Positions 41,541 to 49,811 of a stretch of 64,000 bases of DNA are shown piece by piece. The DNA lies in NCBI RefSeq assembly GCF_003244315.1, contig NZ_QKWH01000013.1, positions 44,799 through 108,798 of the forward strand. Reading direction: 5' to 3'. Each line of letters opens with the position of its first letter. Position 1 is the first letter of the stretch. Source of the stretch: Xylanimonas oleitrophica (lineage in GTDB: Bacteria > Actinomycetota > Actinomycetes > Actinomycetales > Cellulomonadaceae). The notes below the pieces were generated by a model, which was not told the origin of the DNA, searched no databases, and saw only the letters and a program-made list of their open reading frames with translations. A program made the translations under genes and the position numbers.

Positions 41541-42448
41541 TGCTCTACTCCACGCTCACGCCGGCCGCGAAGCGCGCGGCCTTCCGCGAGCGCCTGCGCT
41601 CGGGCGACCTGCTCGAGCTGCCCGGCGCGTTCAACCCCCTCGCGGCACGGCTGATCCAGGACAAGGGGTTCGACGGCGTCTACGTCTCGGGCGCCGTCGT
41701 CGCCGCCGACCTGGGCCTGCCCGACGTCGGGCTGACGACCCTGACCGAGGTCGCCGCCCGGGCAGGGCAGGTGGCCCGCATGACCGACCTGCCCACGCTG
41801 GTCGACGCCGACACCGGGTTCGGCGAGGCGATGAACGTGGCCCGCACGGTGCAGGCCCTGGAGGACGCCGGCGTCGCCGGTCTGCACGTCGAGGACCAGG
41901 TCAACCCCAAGCGGTGCGGGCACCTGGACGGCAAGCAGGTGGTGGACGACGCCACGGCCGTGCAGCGGGTGTCTGCGGCGGCGAGGGCGCGGCGCGACCC
42001 CGACCTGCTGATCATGGCCCGCACCGACGTGCGCGCCGAGCACGGCCTGCAGGCCGTGGTGGACCGGGCCCGGCGGCTGGTCGACGCCGGCGCCGACGCC
42101 CTCTTCCCCGAGGCGCTGCGCGGCCTGGACGAGCTGGAGGCCGTGGCGAGCGCCGTCGACGTGCCCGTGCTCGCCAACATGACGGAGTTCGGCAAGACGG
42201 AGCTGTTCACCCGGCGCCAGCTCGCCGACGCCGGCGTCGCGATCGTCATCTACCCCGTCTCCCTGCTGCGCGTCGCGATGGGCGCCGCCGAGCGCGCCCT
42301 CGACACGCTGCGCGACGAGGGCTCCCTCCGTTCCCAGGTGCCCGGCATGCAGACCCGCGCCCGCCTCTACGAGCTGCTCGACTACGCCGGGTACGCCACG
42401 TTCGACGAGCACGTCTACGACTTCAGCCTGGAGCACCACCAGCGCTGA
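41540..42448 (+). CDS. prpB: 2-Methylisocitrate lyase
   Basis: A 302-residue lyase of the ICL/PEP mutase superfamily that splits 2-methylisocitrate into pyruvate and succinate. The catalytic loop KRCGH is at 124-128 with Cys126 as the general acid/base; metal-binding Asp89 and Asp91 are in VDADTGFG. The ATG overlaps the prpD stop by one base (TGATG). Length fits PrpB rather than the longer isocitrate lyases. Confidence 0.95.
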   Translation: MLYSTLTPAAKRAAFRERLRSGDLLELPGAFNPLAARLIQDKGFDGVYVSGAVVAADLGLPDVGLTTLTEVAARAGQVARMTDLPTLVDADTGFGEAMNVARTVQALEDAGVAGLHVEDQVNPKRCGHLDGKQVVDDATAVQRVSAAARARRDPDLLIMARTDVRAEHGLQAVVDRARRLVDAGADALFPEALRGLDELEAVASAVDVPVLANMTEFGKTELFTRRQLADAGVAIVIYPVSLLRVAMGAAERALDTLRDEGSLRSQVPGMQTRARLYELLDYAGYATFDEHVYDFSLEHHQR

Positions 42449-42518
42449 GCCCTGCGGGCACCGGCCCGCACCGCCCGGCAGCGTCGCCGGGCGCCGTCAT
42501 CACCGCGAAGGAGCACCG

Positions 42519-43697
42519 ATGACCAGCACCGCCCTCCCCCACGAGCCGCAGCAGCAGCCCGAGGTCCACCGAGGCCTGGCCGGCGTCGTCGCCGACACCA
42601 CCGCCATCAGCAGGGTCAACCCTGAGACCAACTCCCTGCTGTACCGCGGGTACCCCGTGCAGGAGCTCGCCGCCACCCAGCCGTTCGAGGCCGTGGCCTG
42701 GCTGCTGTGGAACGGCGAGCTGCCCAGCGAGGACGACCTGACCTGGTTGCGGGCCAACGGCCGCCCCCACCGGCCCCTGGCCGACGACGTGCGCGCCGCG
42801 ATCGACGCCCTGCCCGCCGACGCCCACCCGATGGACGAGGTGCGCACCGCCGTCAGCGTCATCGGCGCCCGCGAGACCGCCGGCGAGTCGCTGCTCGAGG
42901 CCGGGGCCAGCCCGGAGGAGAACGTGGCCCGCAGCCTGCGGCTCTTCGCCGCGCTGCCCGCCATCGTCACCTACGGCCAGCGCCGCCGCCGCGGCCTGGA
43001 GCCCGTCCCTCCCCGCGAGGACCTCACCTACGCCGAGAACTTCCTCTGGATGACCCACGGCGAGCTGCCCGACCCGGTGGTGGTCGACGCGTTCAACCGC
43101 TCGATGATCCTGTACGCCGAGCACTCCTTCAACGCCTCGACCTTCACCGCCCGCGTCATCGCCTCCACCCTGAGCGACCTGCACTCCGCCGTGGTCGGTG
43201 CCATCGGGGCGCTCAAGGGCCCGCTGCACGGCGGTGCCAACGAGATGGTCATGCACGTGCTGGAGGAGATCGGCTCCGCCGACCGCGTCGACGCCTGGCT
43301 GGACGAGGCGCTGGCCGCCCGCCGCAAGATCATGGGGTTCGGCCACCGTGTCTACAAGCACGGCGACTCCCGCGTGCCCACGATGCGCGCCGCCCTCGGC
43401 ACCCTCGTGGACCACTACGGCCGCCAGGACCTGCTCGACCTGTACGAGCGGCTCGAGGCCCGGTTCGTGGAGCGCAAGGGCATCCACCCCAACCTCGACT
43501 ACCCCTCCGGCCCCGCCTACCACCTCATGGGGTTCGACACCGTGACCTTCACCCCGCTGTTCGTGGCCGCCCGCGTCACCGGGTGGACGGCGCACGTCAT
43601 GGAGCAGCAGGCCGCCAACTCCCTCATCCGCCCGCTCGCCGCGTACGACGGCCCCCCGGAGCGGCACGTGCCCGGGTACCAGCCCTCGGCGAGCTGA
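42519..43697 (+). CDS. prpC: 2-Methylcitrate synthase
   Basis: A 392-residue citrate-synthase-family enzyme condensing propionyl-CoA with oxaloacetate. Catalytic residues are visible: His237 in GPLHGGAN, His276 in FGHRVYK, and Asp327 in NLDYPSG. AAGGAG lies before the ATG. Its place after prpD and prpB supports 2-methylcitrate synthase, although such enzymes often also use acetyl-CoA. It is 70 bases downstream of prpB and likely in the same operon. Confidence 0.93.
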   Translation: MTSTALPHEPQQQPEVHRGLAGVVADTTAISRVNPETNSLLYRGYPVQELAATQPFEAVAWLLWNGELPSEDDLTWLRANGRPHRPLADDVRAAIDALPADAHPMDEVRTAVSVIGARETAGESLLEAGASPEENVARSLRLFAALPAIVTYGQRRRRGLEPVPPREDLTYAENFLWMTHGELPDPVVVDAFNRSMILYAEHSFNASTFTARVIASTLSDLHSAVVGAIGALKGPLHGGANEMVMHVLEEIGSADRVDAWLDEALAARRKIMGFGHRVYKHGDSRVPTMRAALGTLVDHYGRQDLLDLYERLEARFVERKGIHPNLDYPSGPAYHLMGFDTVTFTPLFVAARVTGWTAHVMEQQAANSLIRPLAAYDGPPERHVPGYQPSAS

Positions 43698-43744
43698 GGG
43701 CCGGCCGGCCCGCTGGCGTCCCCGGGGGCGCCGGCCCACCTGGT

Positions 43745-43758
43745 TACGCTGAGGCGCA
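43745..43758 (+). promoter_or_regulatory. Leaderless-type promoter of the CYTH gene
   Basis: TACGCT (43745-43750) lies seven bases before the ATG with no ribosome-binding site. This fits a -10 element with transcription starting at the start codon. Confidence 0.5.
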
Positions 43759-44396
43759 TGACCGACGAGACCGCCGGCTACGCGGACTTCGAGTTCGAGC
43801 GCCGCTTCCTGGTCCGGGACCTCCCGGCCACCCTGCGCGACACCCCCGCCCTCATCGTGCAGAGCTACTTCCTGTCCGACGGCGGGTACGCGCTGCGCGT
43901 GCGCTGCCAGGCCTCGGGCGTCGAGGCGCGGCTGGGGCCCGACTCCGACGCCCGCGAGGTGCTGGAGAAGCACAAGGGCGAGGTCGACTTCGCGGCCGTG
44001 ACCGTCAAGGGCCCGTCCGCCGGGGGCACCCGGTACGAGGCCGAGCGCCAGATCGACGCGCGCGTGGGCGTCGAGCTCGTACGACGCGGCGGGGCGCAGA
44101 TCCTCAAGACCCGGTATGCCGCCTGGCTCGGGGCCGACGGCTGGTCCGTGGACGTGTTCGGCGGGGCCAACCACCCGCTCGTCGTGGCCGAGTGCGAGCG
44201 CTCCGGCCCCGTCGTCGACCTCCAGATCCCGGACTTCTGCGTCACCGAGCTCACCGACGACCGGCGGTTCTCCAACGAGTCGCTCGCCGTGGACCCCTAC
44301 AGCGCGTGGGCGGCGTCGTTCGCGCGGGAGCTGGCGGCCACCGGGCCGCTGTTCCGGCAGGACTTCGGCCCGAACACCACGATCAGCTCGGACTGA
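43758..44396 (+). CDS. CYTH-domain protein
   Basis: A 212-residue protein with the CYTH signature near the N-terminus (FEFERRFLV, a form of ExExK) followed by alternating charged strands (YALRVRCQ, EVDFAAVTVKG, RYEAERQID), as in triphosphate-tunnel enzymes. The family includes inorganic triphosphatases, thiamine triphosphatases and some adenylate cyclases, which all bind triphosphate with basic residues and a divalent metal. Which substrate is used here cannot be told. It stands alone between prpC and a convergent carboxypeptidase gene. Confidence 0.8.
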   Translation: MTDETAGYADFEFERRFLVRDLPATLRDTPALIVQSYFLSDGGYALRVRCQASGVEARLGPDSDAREVLEKHKGEVDFAAVTVKGPSAGGTRYEAERQIDARVGVELVRRGGAQILKTRYAAWLGADGWSVDVFGGANHPLVVAECERSGPVVDLQIPDFCVTELTDDRRFSNESLAVDPYSAWAASFARELAATGPLFRQDFGPNTTISSD

Positions 44397-44415
44397 GGGA
44401 GACGGGTTCGCCCCG

Positions 44416-46191
44416 TCAGTGCCAGGTGGAGACTTCCTCGACACCCGGCCGGTACTCGAAGTGCCACGGCTCGTACTTGCCGGAGCCGCCACGCTGCGCC
44501 CACGGCGGGTTCTCCCAGCCGTACGCCGCACCGTTGCGGACGATCCACTTGTAGACGTCGGGGTTGCCGGTCTCCTGCGAGCTGAGGTCGATCGCCAGGC
44601 CCCAGCCGTGCATGGAGTACCCCGGCTGCGCCGCCAGGAAGCCGCGGGACGCCTTGATCGAGTGCTGCGCCCCGAGCGAGCGGTAGCTGGCCACCAGCGT
44701 CAGGTCGCGGCCGAACTCCGCCTTGAACGCCTCGTTGAGCGCGCTCAGCGCCACGGCGGCCCGCGGCTGCAGCCGGTCGCCGGAGTCCCACAGCTCGCAC
44801 AGCTCCGCGGCCGTCAGCTTCCCGTTGCTGCTCGTCACCTCGACGCTGGCGTCGCAGCCCGGCAGCGGCTCACGGTCCATCGTGCGCGACGCCGCCGCGG
44901 CCTCGCGCATGACGCGGGGCGCCGCGGCGATGCCCTCGGAGGTCGCCGGGGCGGCCACGCTGTTGTTGAGCACCTCCAGCGTGGACGGGCCGGTGGGCGA
45001 CTGGTCCAGGTCGAACGGCGAGCGGTCCGACGACGCACCGTGGCCCGCCATCGGCCCCAGGGGCACCGCGATCGTGGCGGCGGCGAGCGTGCTCAGCACC
45101 GCCACGCGGGGCAGCCAGCCGCCCCGCTTGCGCGGGCTGGCGACGGGGGTCTCCGCCGTCGTCGGGCGGCCGGCGCGCTCGGCCCGGGTGAGCAGCTCGC
45201 CCTCACCCCGGGAGCGCAGCTCGCGCCGCGAGCGCACGGGCGCGGCGTCGGCCGCCGCGAGAGCGTCGCCCTGCAGGGCGCCGGCCGAGGCACCCTGGCG
45301 GGTCTCGGGCCGGGGGGCCGCGACCGGGGCGGCGGCCTGAGGGGCCACGACCTGGGCAGCGGCCACCGGCACGACGTCGGCCTGCGCCGACGCTCCGGGC
45401 GCAGCCGCCCCGGCACGCGCGGCGAGACCCTCACGGAAGGCGGGGAGCGGCGCGGCGGCAGGCGAGGGCTGGGGCGCCGGGGACGACGGCAGGGCCGGCG
45501 GGGCGAACCCCCCGACCGGCGGCGGGGCAGGGGCCGCCGTGCGAGGCTCGGACCGCCGCAGGGCCGCGGGGTCCGGGGCCGCGGGACGCGACGCGGGCGC
45601 ACCCTGGGGGGTGCCGTCCTCGGGCCGCCGACGACGGCGCGACGGCACCTGCACGGGAGCGCCGGGCAGCGGAGCGCCAGGGACCGGGGCGGCGCCCTGG
45701 AGCGGTGCGAGGCCGGGGCGCACCGCAGGGGTGCCGCCGGCAGGGGTCAGCGGCACGGGGGCCGCTCCAGGACGCGGCTCCTCGAAGCGGTGGCTGGTGC
45801 GGCGACGGGGAGCCGGAGGCTGCGCAGCAGCGTCGGGGACGGCCTGCCCCGGAGCCGGGGCGGGGCGCGCGACGGGCGTCCCGACCGCCGGGCTGGCGGG
45901 CGCGGGCCCGGTGAACGCGATGCCGCCGACCACGACGTCGTCCGCACGCCGGTGCATCTCCCGGCGGGACCGGACGGCGGTGGCCGTCGCTCCGGGCGCG
46001 ACGGCGGGACGTGCACGCAGCGACGTCTCGGCGTGCGGTCGGGGCGGTGCGGGGGCAGTCTGGACGTGGATGCTCGGCTGGGCCGGGGATCCCTGCGTCG
46101 CGGCGGCACGTGCGGCCAGCTCGGCCTCGCGCCGCTCACGGCGCGTCATGAGGGCGGGTCGGGAACCCGGCGTCTGGGGCGCAGGCTCCAC
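44416..46191 (-). CDS. VanY-like D-alanyl-D-alanine carboxypeptidase with long cytoplasmic tail
   Basis: A 591-residue membrane protein that should trim terminal D-Ala from peptidoglycan stems outside the cell. The C-terminal domain (about 455-590) has the VanY zinc motif SMHGWGLAID (His528, Asp535) and EPWHFEY (Glu574, His577), plus Cys446 and Cys465 that may pair. One membrane helix is at about 362-379. Before it lie some 360 disordered residues rich in Pro, Ala and Arg, predicted cytoplasmic, with repeated basic motifs (TRRERREAEL at 16, SRREMHRR at 75, SRRELRSRGE at 321). GTG start with GGAGG five bases upstream. Confidence 0.87.
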   Translation of the reverse strand: MEPAPQTPGSRPALMTRRERREAELAARAAATQGSPAQPSIHVQTAPAPPRPHAETSLRARPAVAPGATATAVRSRREMHRRADDVVVGGIAFTGPAPASPAVGTPVARPAPAPGQAVPDAAAQPPAPRRRTSHRFEEPRPGAAPVPLTPAGGTPAVRPGLAPLQGAAPVPGAPLPGAPVQVPSRRRRRPEDGTPQGAPASRPAAPDPAALRRSEPRTAAPAPPPVGGFAPPALPSSPAPQPSPAAAPLPAFREGLAARAGAAAPGASAQADVVPVAAAQVVAPQAAAPVAAPRPETRQGASAGALQGDALAAADAAPVRSRRELRSRGEGELLTRAERAGRPTTAETPVASPRKRGGWLPRVAVLSTLAAATIAVPLGPMAGHGASSDRSPFDLDQSPTGPSTLEVLNNSVAAPATSEGIAAAPRVMREAAAASRTMDREPLPGCDASVEVTSSNGKLTAAELCELWDSGDRLQPRAAVALSALNEAFKAEFGRDLTLVASYRSLGAQHSIKASRGFLAAQPGYSMHGWGLAIDLSSQETGNPDVYKWIVRNGAAYGWENPPWAQRGGSGKYEPWHFEYRPGVEEVSTWH

Positions 46192-46300
46192 GACACCTCC
46201 CGTTCCGGCCCTGTTCAGGGCGATGAGCCCCCACGGCTCTCGAAGTCCTGATCTCGGCGACGACCGGCGGAGCGGTGCCCACCGGTCTCGTCGTCACGAG

Positions 46301-46329
46301 ACCATAACGGCCCGTCCGGTCGCCGCCAA
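46301..46329 (-). promoter_or_regulatory. Promoter of the VanY-like gene
   Basis: On the minus strand TTGGCG (46329-46324) and TATGGT (46306-46301) are 17 bases apart, a good sigma-70-type match. Transcription would begin near 46294, leaving a 5' leader of about 100 bases that contains a hairpin at 46283-46302. I see no known riboswitch consensus in it. Confidence 0.6.
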
Positions 46330-46478
46330 GCCCTTGCGTGAACGAAAGGTGACGGCGCGGAGTGGCGACGCGGCGTGTCGGTCGTCTCGTGACCGAGATC
46401 ACGCGCCTCGTCACCCGGACGATTTCACCCCGCCCTCGGAGGCTCCCGCAGAGCCCTCCGGAGGCCCCTCCCGGCCCC

Positions 46479-47522
46479 TCAGGCCCGCGGCTGACGGCGC
46501 TGCATCGCGTCGCGCACCTCGCCCACCAGCTCTTCGAGGATGTCCTCCAGGAACACCACGCCGAGCACCCCGTCGGGCCCCTCCACGCGGGCCAGGTGAG
46601 CGCCGGAACGCTGCATCGCCCGCAGCGCGTCCTCCACCTCGTCGCCGGGCAGCACCGAGGCCAGCGCCCGCACGCGCCACGCCGGCACGCGCGCGTGGCG
46701 GTCGCCGTCGGAGGCGTACAGCACGTCCTTGAGGTGCAGGTAGCCGGCCAGGACGCCGTCCTCGACCACCGGGAACCGGGAGAAGCCGGTGCGCGCCACG
46801 AGCCGCTCCACGTCGTCGGGCGTGACGCCGTCGTCCACCGTCACCAGGTCCTCGACCGCCACCATCACCTCGCCGGCCGTGCGCTCGCTGAACTGGATGG
46901 CCGAGCCCAGGAGGCCCTGCTCGTCGCGCAGCAGGCCCTGGGCCTGCGAGTGCGCCACGATCGACTGCACCTCCTCGGCGGTGAACGCCGAGGCGACCTC
47001 GTCCTTGGGCTCCACGCCCGCCAGCCTCACCGCGTGGTTGGCCACCCAGTTCAGCGCCGTGATCACCGGCCGCAGCACGCGCCCGATCAGCACCAGGGGC
47101 GGGCCGAACCACATGACGGCGGCCTCCGGACCCGCCACCGCGAGGTTCTTGGGCACCATCTCGCCCAGCACCACGTGCAGGTAGACCACCAGCGACAGCG
47201 CCACGAGGAACGCGGCGGGGTGCACGAGCGCGTCAGGCACGCCGATCGCGTGGAACGGCCCCTCCAGCACGCTCGCCACCGCCGGCTCGGCCACGATGCC
47301 CAGGCCCGTCGAGCACACGGTCACCCCGAGCTGGGCGCACGCCAGCATGAGGGAGACGTGCTCCATCGCCCACAGCACCACCTGGGCGCGCCGGTCGCCG
47401 GCGGCCGCCCTGGGCTCGATGGCCGAGCGGCGCGCGGAGATCACGGAGAACTCGGCCCCCACGAAGAACGCGTTGCCCAGCAGCAGGAGCACGCCGATCG
47501 CGATCGCGGTCCCGGTGTCCAT
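46479..47522 (-). CDS. CNNM/CorC-type membrane protein with CBS pair (second)
   Basis: A 347-residue HlyC/CorC-family protein. The N-terminal CNNM membrane domain (about 1-170, starting AIAIGVLLLLGNAFFVGAEF and including VLGEMVPKN) is followed by two CBS domains (GFSRFPVVEDG, LGVVFLEDILEELVGE). Unlike its upstream partner it ends after the CBS pair and lacks the C-terminal CorC_HlyC domain. The family handles divalent cations, often Mg2+ efflux, but substrate is not shown here. It begins at TGATG overlapping the partner gene. Confidence 0.85.
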   Translation of the reverse strand: MDTGTAIAIGVLLLLGNAFFVGAEFSVISARRSAIEPRAAAGDRRAQVVLWAMEHVSLMLACAQLGVTVCSTGLGIVAEPAVASVLEGPFHAIGVPDALVHPAAFLVALSLVVYLHVVLGEMVPKNLAVAGPEAAVMWFGPPLVLIGRVLRPVITALNWVANHAVRLAGVEPKDEVASAFTAEEVQSIVAHSQAQGLLRDEQGLLGSAIQFSERTAGEVMVAVEDLVTVDDGVTPDDVERLVARTGFSRFPVVEDGVLAGYLHLKDVLYASDGDRHARVPAWRVRALASVLPGDEVEDALRAMQRSGAHLARVEGPDGVLGVVFLEDILEELVGEVRDAMQRRQPRA

Positions 47523-48889
47523 CAGCGCCCGCCCCCGGGGGGCTCCAGGGCACGCACGCGCACCCGCTCCGCCCGGCGGCCGGTCATCGACTCGACGCGC
47601 AGGCGCACCGCGCGCCCGCCGTCGACGACGTCGACCTCGTCCCCGGCCTCCGGCACGCGACCGAGGCGCGCCATCACGAGGCCGCCGAGGGTCTCGTACG
47701 CCGGGTCCTCCGGGACCACCAGCCCCGTGGTCTCCTCCAGCTCGTCGGGCCGCATGACGCCCGGCACCACCCACGCCCCGTCGGCGGCCCGCACCGCGCC
47801 CGCCCGGCGCGGGTCGTGCTCGTCGGCGACGTCACCGACGAGCTCCTCGACCACGTCCTCGAGCGTCACGATCCCGGAGGTGCCGCCGTACTCGTCCACC
47901 ACCACGGCCATCTGCAGGCCGAAGGAGCGCAGCTCCACCAGCAGCGGTCCCAGCCGCACCGTCTCCGGCACGCGCGGCGCCTCGACCATGAGCGCGGCGG
48001 CCGGGACGTCGGCGCGACGCTCGAAGGGCACGCCGACGGCGCGGCGCAGGTGCACGATGCCGACGACGTCGTCCCGGTCGGCCCCGATGACGGGGAACCG
48101 CGAGTGGCCGGTCCGGCGCGCGGCGGCGATGACCTCCTCCGCCGTCGCGTCCCGCTCCACCACCGCCATGCGCATGCGGTCGGTCATGACGTCGCGGGCG
48201 CTGAGCTCGTCCAGCTCGATCGAGTTGGCCAGCAGGCGCGCGACCGACTGCTCGAGGGTGCCCTCCTCCGCCGACCGCTTGACCAGGCTGAGCAGCTCGC
48301 GGGCCGAGCGGGCCCCGGACAGCTCCTCGCGCGGCTCGACGCCCACCCGGCGCAGCAACGCGTTCGCGGACCCGTTGAGCACCATGACGACCGGCTTGAA
48401 GACGGTGGTGAACCCGCGCTGCAGGGGCACCACCCACGTGGCCGTGCGGTAGGGCACCGACAGCGCGAAGTTCTTGGGGACCAGCTCGCCCACCAGCATG
48501 GAGAACACGTTGACCACCACGAGCGCGAGCACTCCCGCGAGCACCGCGGCGACCCCCTGCGCCAGCGCGGTGGCCTGCAGCCCCGCCGAGAACAGGCTCA
48601 GCAGCGCCGGCTGGGCGGTGTAGCCCAGGAGGATGGTGGTGAGGGTGATGCCCACCTGCGCCGAGCTGAGCTCGGTCGACAGGTGCCGCAGGCCGGCCCG
48701 GACCGACCGGTCGCGCCACCCCAGGGGGCGGCCCCGGTGCCCGGGCCGGGGACTCTCGCCGTCCTCCTCGTCGTCCGCACCCACCACGGCCGGGTCGAGG
48801 GTGACCAGCGAGAACTCGCTCGCGACGAAGACGGCGGTGCCGGCGGTGAGCAGGACGCCGAGCGCCAGCATCGCCCAGTCGCCGCTCAC
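47522..48889 (-). CDS. CNNM/CorC-type membrane protein with CBS pair (first)
   Basis: A 455-residue HlyC/CorC-family protein. It has the CNNM membrane domain (ALGVLLTAGTAVFVASEFSL, LVGELVPKN), a CBS pair (HSRFPVIGADRDDVVGIVHL, then MAVVVDEYGGTSGIVTLEDV) and the C-terminal CorC_HlyC domain (YETLGGLVMARLGRVPEAGD). Full-length for the family. The GTG at 48889 has GGAGG six bases upstream. Together with the shorter downstream paralogue it probably forms a heteromeric divalent-cation transporter, a common paired arrangement in actinobacteria. Confidence 0.88.
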   Translation of the reverse strand: MSGDWAMLALGVLLTAGTAVFVASEFSLVTLDPAVVGADDEEDGESPRPGHRGRPLGWRDRSVRAGLRHLSTELSSAQVGITLTTILLGYTAQPALLSLFSAGLQATALAQGVAAVLAGVLALVVVNVFSMLVGELVPKNFALSVPYRTATWVVPLQRGFTTVFKPVVMVLNGSANALLRRVGVEPREELSGARSARELLSLVKRSAEEGTLEQSVARLLANSIELDELSARDVMTDRMRMAVVERDATAEEVIAAARRTGHSRFPVIGADRDDVVGIVHLRRAVGVPFERRADVPAAALMVEAPRVPETVRLGPLLVELRSFGLQMAVVVDEYGGTSGIVTLEDVVEELVGDVADEHDPRRAGAVRAADGAWVVPGVMRPDELEETTGLVVPEDPAYETLGGLVMARLGRVPEAGDEVDVVDGGRAVRLRVESMTGRRAERVRVRALEPPGGGR

Positions 48890-49051
48890 CGGCGGCCTCC
48901 GGGGGCCGCCGTGCGGCGCAGGACCCGCGGGCGCCCGCAGACGCGCCCGGAGGCGCGCGCGGGGGCGGGATGCCGGGGCTCGTCCATCGTGGCTCCGATC
49001 GTAGCCGCCGCCTGCCAGCGCTCGCCCAGCCGGTGGTGCAAGATTTGTCCC

Positions 49052-49807
49052 ATGGCACCCGACAGCTTCGGCCCCGCGAGCGGCAGCGCGCCCGCGTCCG
49101 CCGCGGTCCCCACCCAGACGGCCACCGTGCTCGTGGTCGAGGACGAGCCGGCGATCGCGACGGCGGTCGCCCAGCGCCTGACCGCGGAGGGCTGGCGCGT
49201 GGAGGTGGCGCGCGACGGGCTGTCCGCCGTCGACGCGGCCGCCCGGCTGCGCCCCGACGCGATCGTGCTCGACGTGATGCTGCCCGGCATCGACGGCCTG
49301 GAGGTCACCCGCCGCATCCAGGCGGAGCAGCCGGTGCCGATCCTGATGCTGACCGCACGGGACGACGAGACCGACATGCTCGTGGGCCTGGGCGTCGGTG
49401 CCGACGACTACATGACCAAGCCGTTCTCCATGCGCGAGCTGGTGGCGCGCGTCAAGGCGCTGCTGCGCCGCGTGGAGCGTGCGCAGCAGGCTGCGGTGAC
49501 GACGCCGGCGGACCCGCCGCTGGTCATGGGCGACGTCGCGATCGACAAGGCGCAGCGCCGCGTGCACCGCGGGGGCGAGGAGGTGCACCTGACGCCCACG
49601 GAGTTCGAGCTGCTGGTCATGCTGGCCAGCTCGCCCAAGACCGTGCTGACGCGCGAGCGCCTCCTGGCCGAGGTGTGGGACTGGGCCGACGCGAGCGGCA
49701 CCCGCACCGTCGACTCGCACATCAAGGCGCTGCGCCGCAAGCTCGGGCCGGACCTGATCCGCACCGTGCACGGGGTGGGCTACGCCTTCGAGCCCCCCGC
49801 AGGCTGA
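49052..49807 (+). CDS. OmpR-family response regulator
   Basis: A 251-residue DNA-binding regulator. After a 23-residue Ser/Ala-rich tail, the receiver domain shows Glu30/Asp31, the phosphorylated Asp74 (VLDVMLPG), Thr101 and Lys123 (TKPFS). The C-terminal winged helix (LTPTEFELLVML, TVDSHIKALRRKLG, IRTVHGVGYAF) is of the OmpR/PhoB type. No ribosome site precedes the ATG; a CAAGAT seven bases upstream suggests a leaderless transcript. It is four bases from its kinase gene. Target genes are unknown. Confidence 0.92.
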   Translation: MAPDSFGPASGSAPASAAVPTQTATVLVVEDEPAIATAVAQRLTAEGWRVEVARDGLSAVDAAARLRPDAIVLDVMLPGIDGLEVTRRIQAEQPVPILMLTARDDETDMLVGLGVGADDYMTKPFSMRELVARVKALLRRVERAQQAAVTTPADPPLVMGDVAIDKAQRRVHRGGEEVHLTPTEFELLVMLASSPKTVLTRERLLAEVWDWADASGTRTVDSHIKALRRKLGPDLIRTVHGVGYAFEPPAG

Positions 49808-49811
49808 GCCC

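Noticed and set aside
43698..43740. Hairpin after prpC as a terminator
   Set aside because: The GC-rich gap can fold in several ways, but I found no long uninterrupted stem, so I did not annotate it.
46192..46300. Possible c-di-AMP riboswitch in the leader of the VanY-like gene
   Set aside because: Cell-wall hydrolase genes often have one, but I could not find its conserved core in this leader; only a simple hairpin is present.
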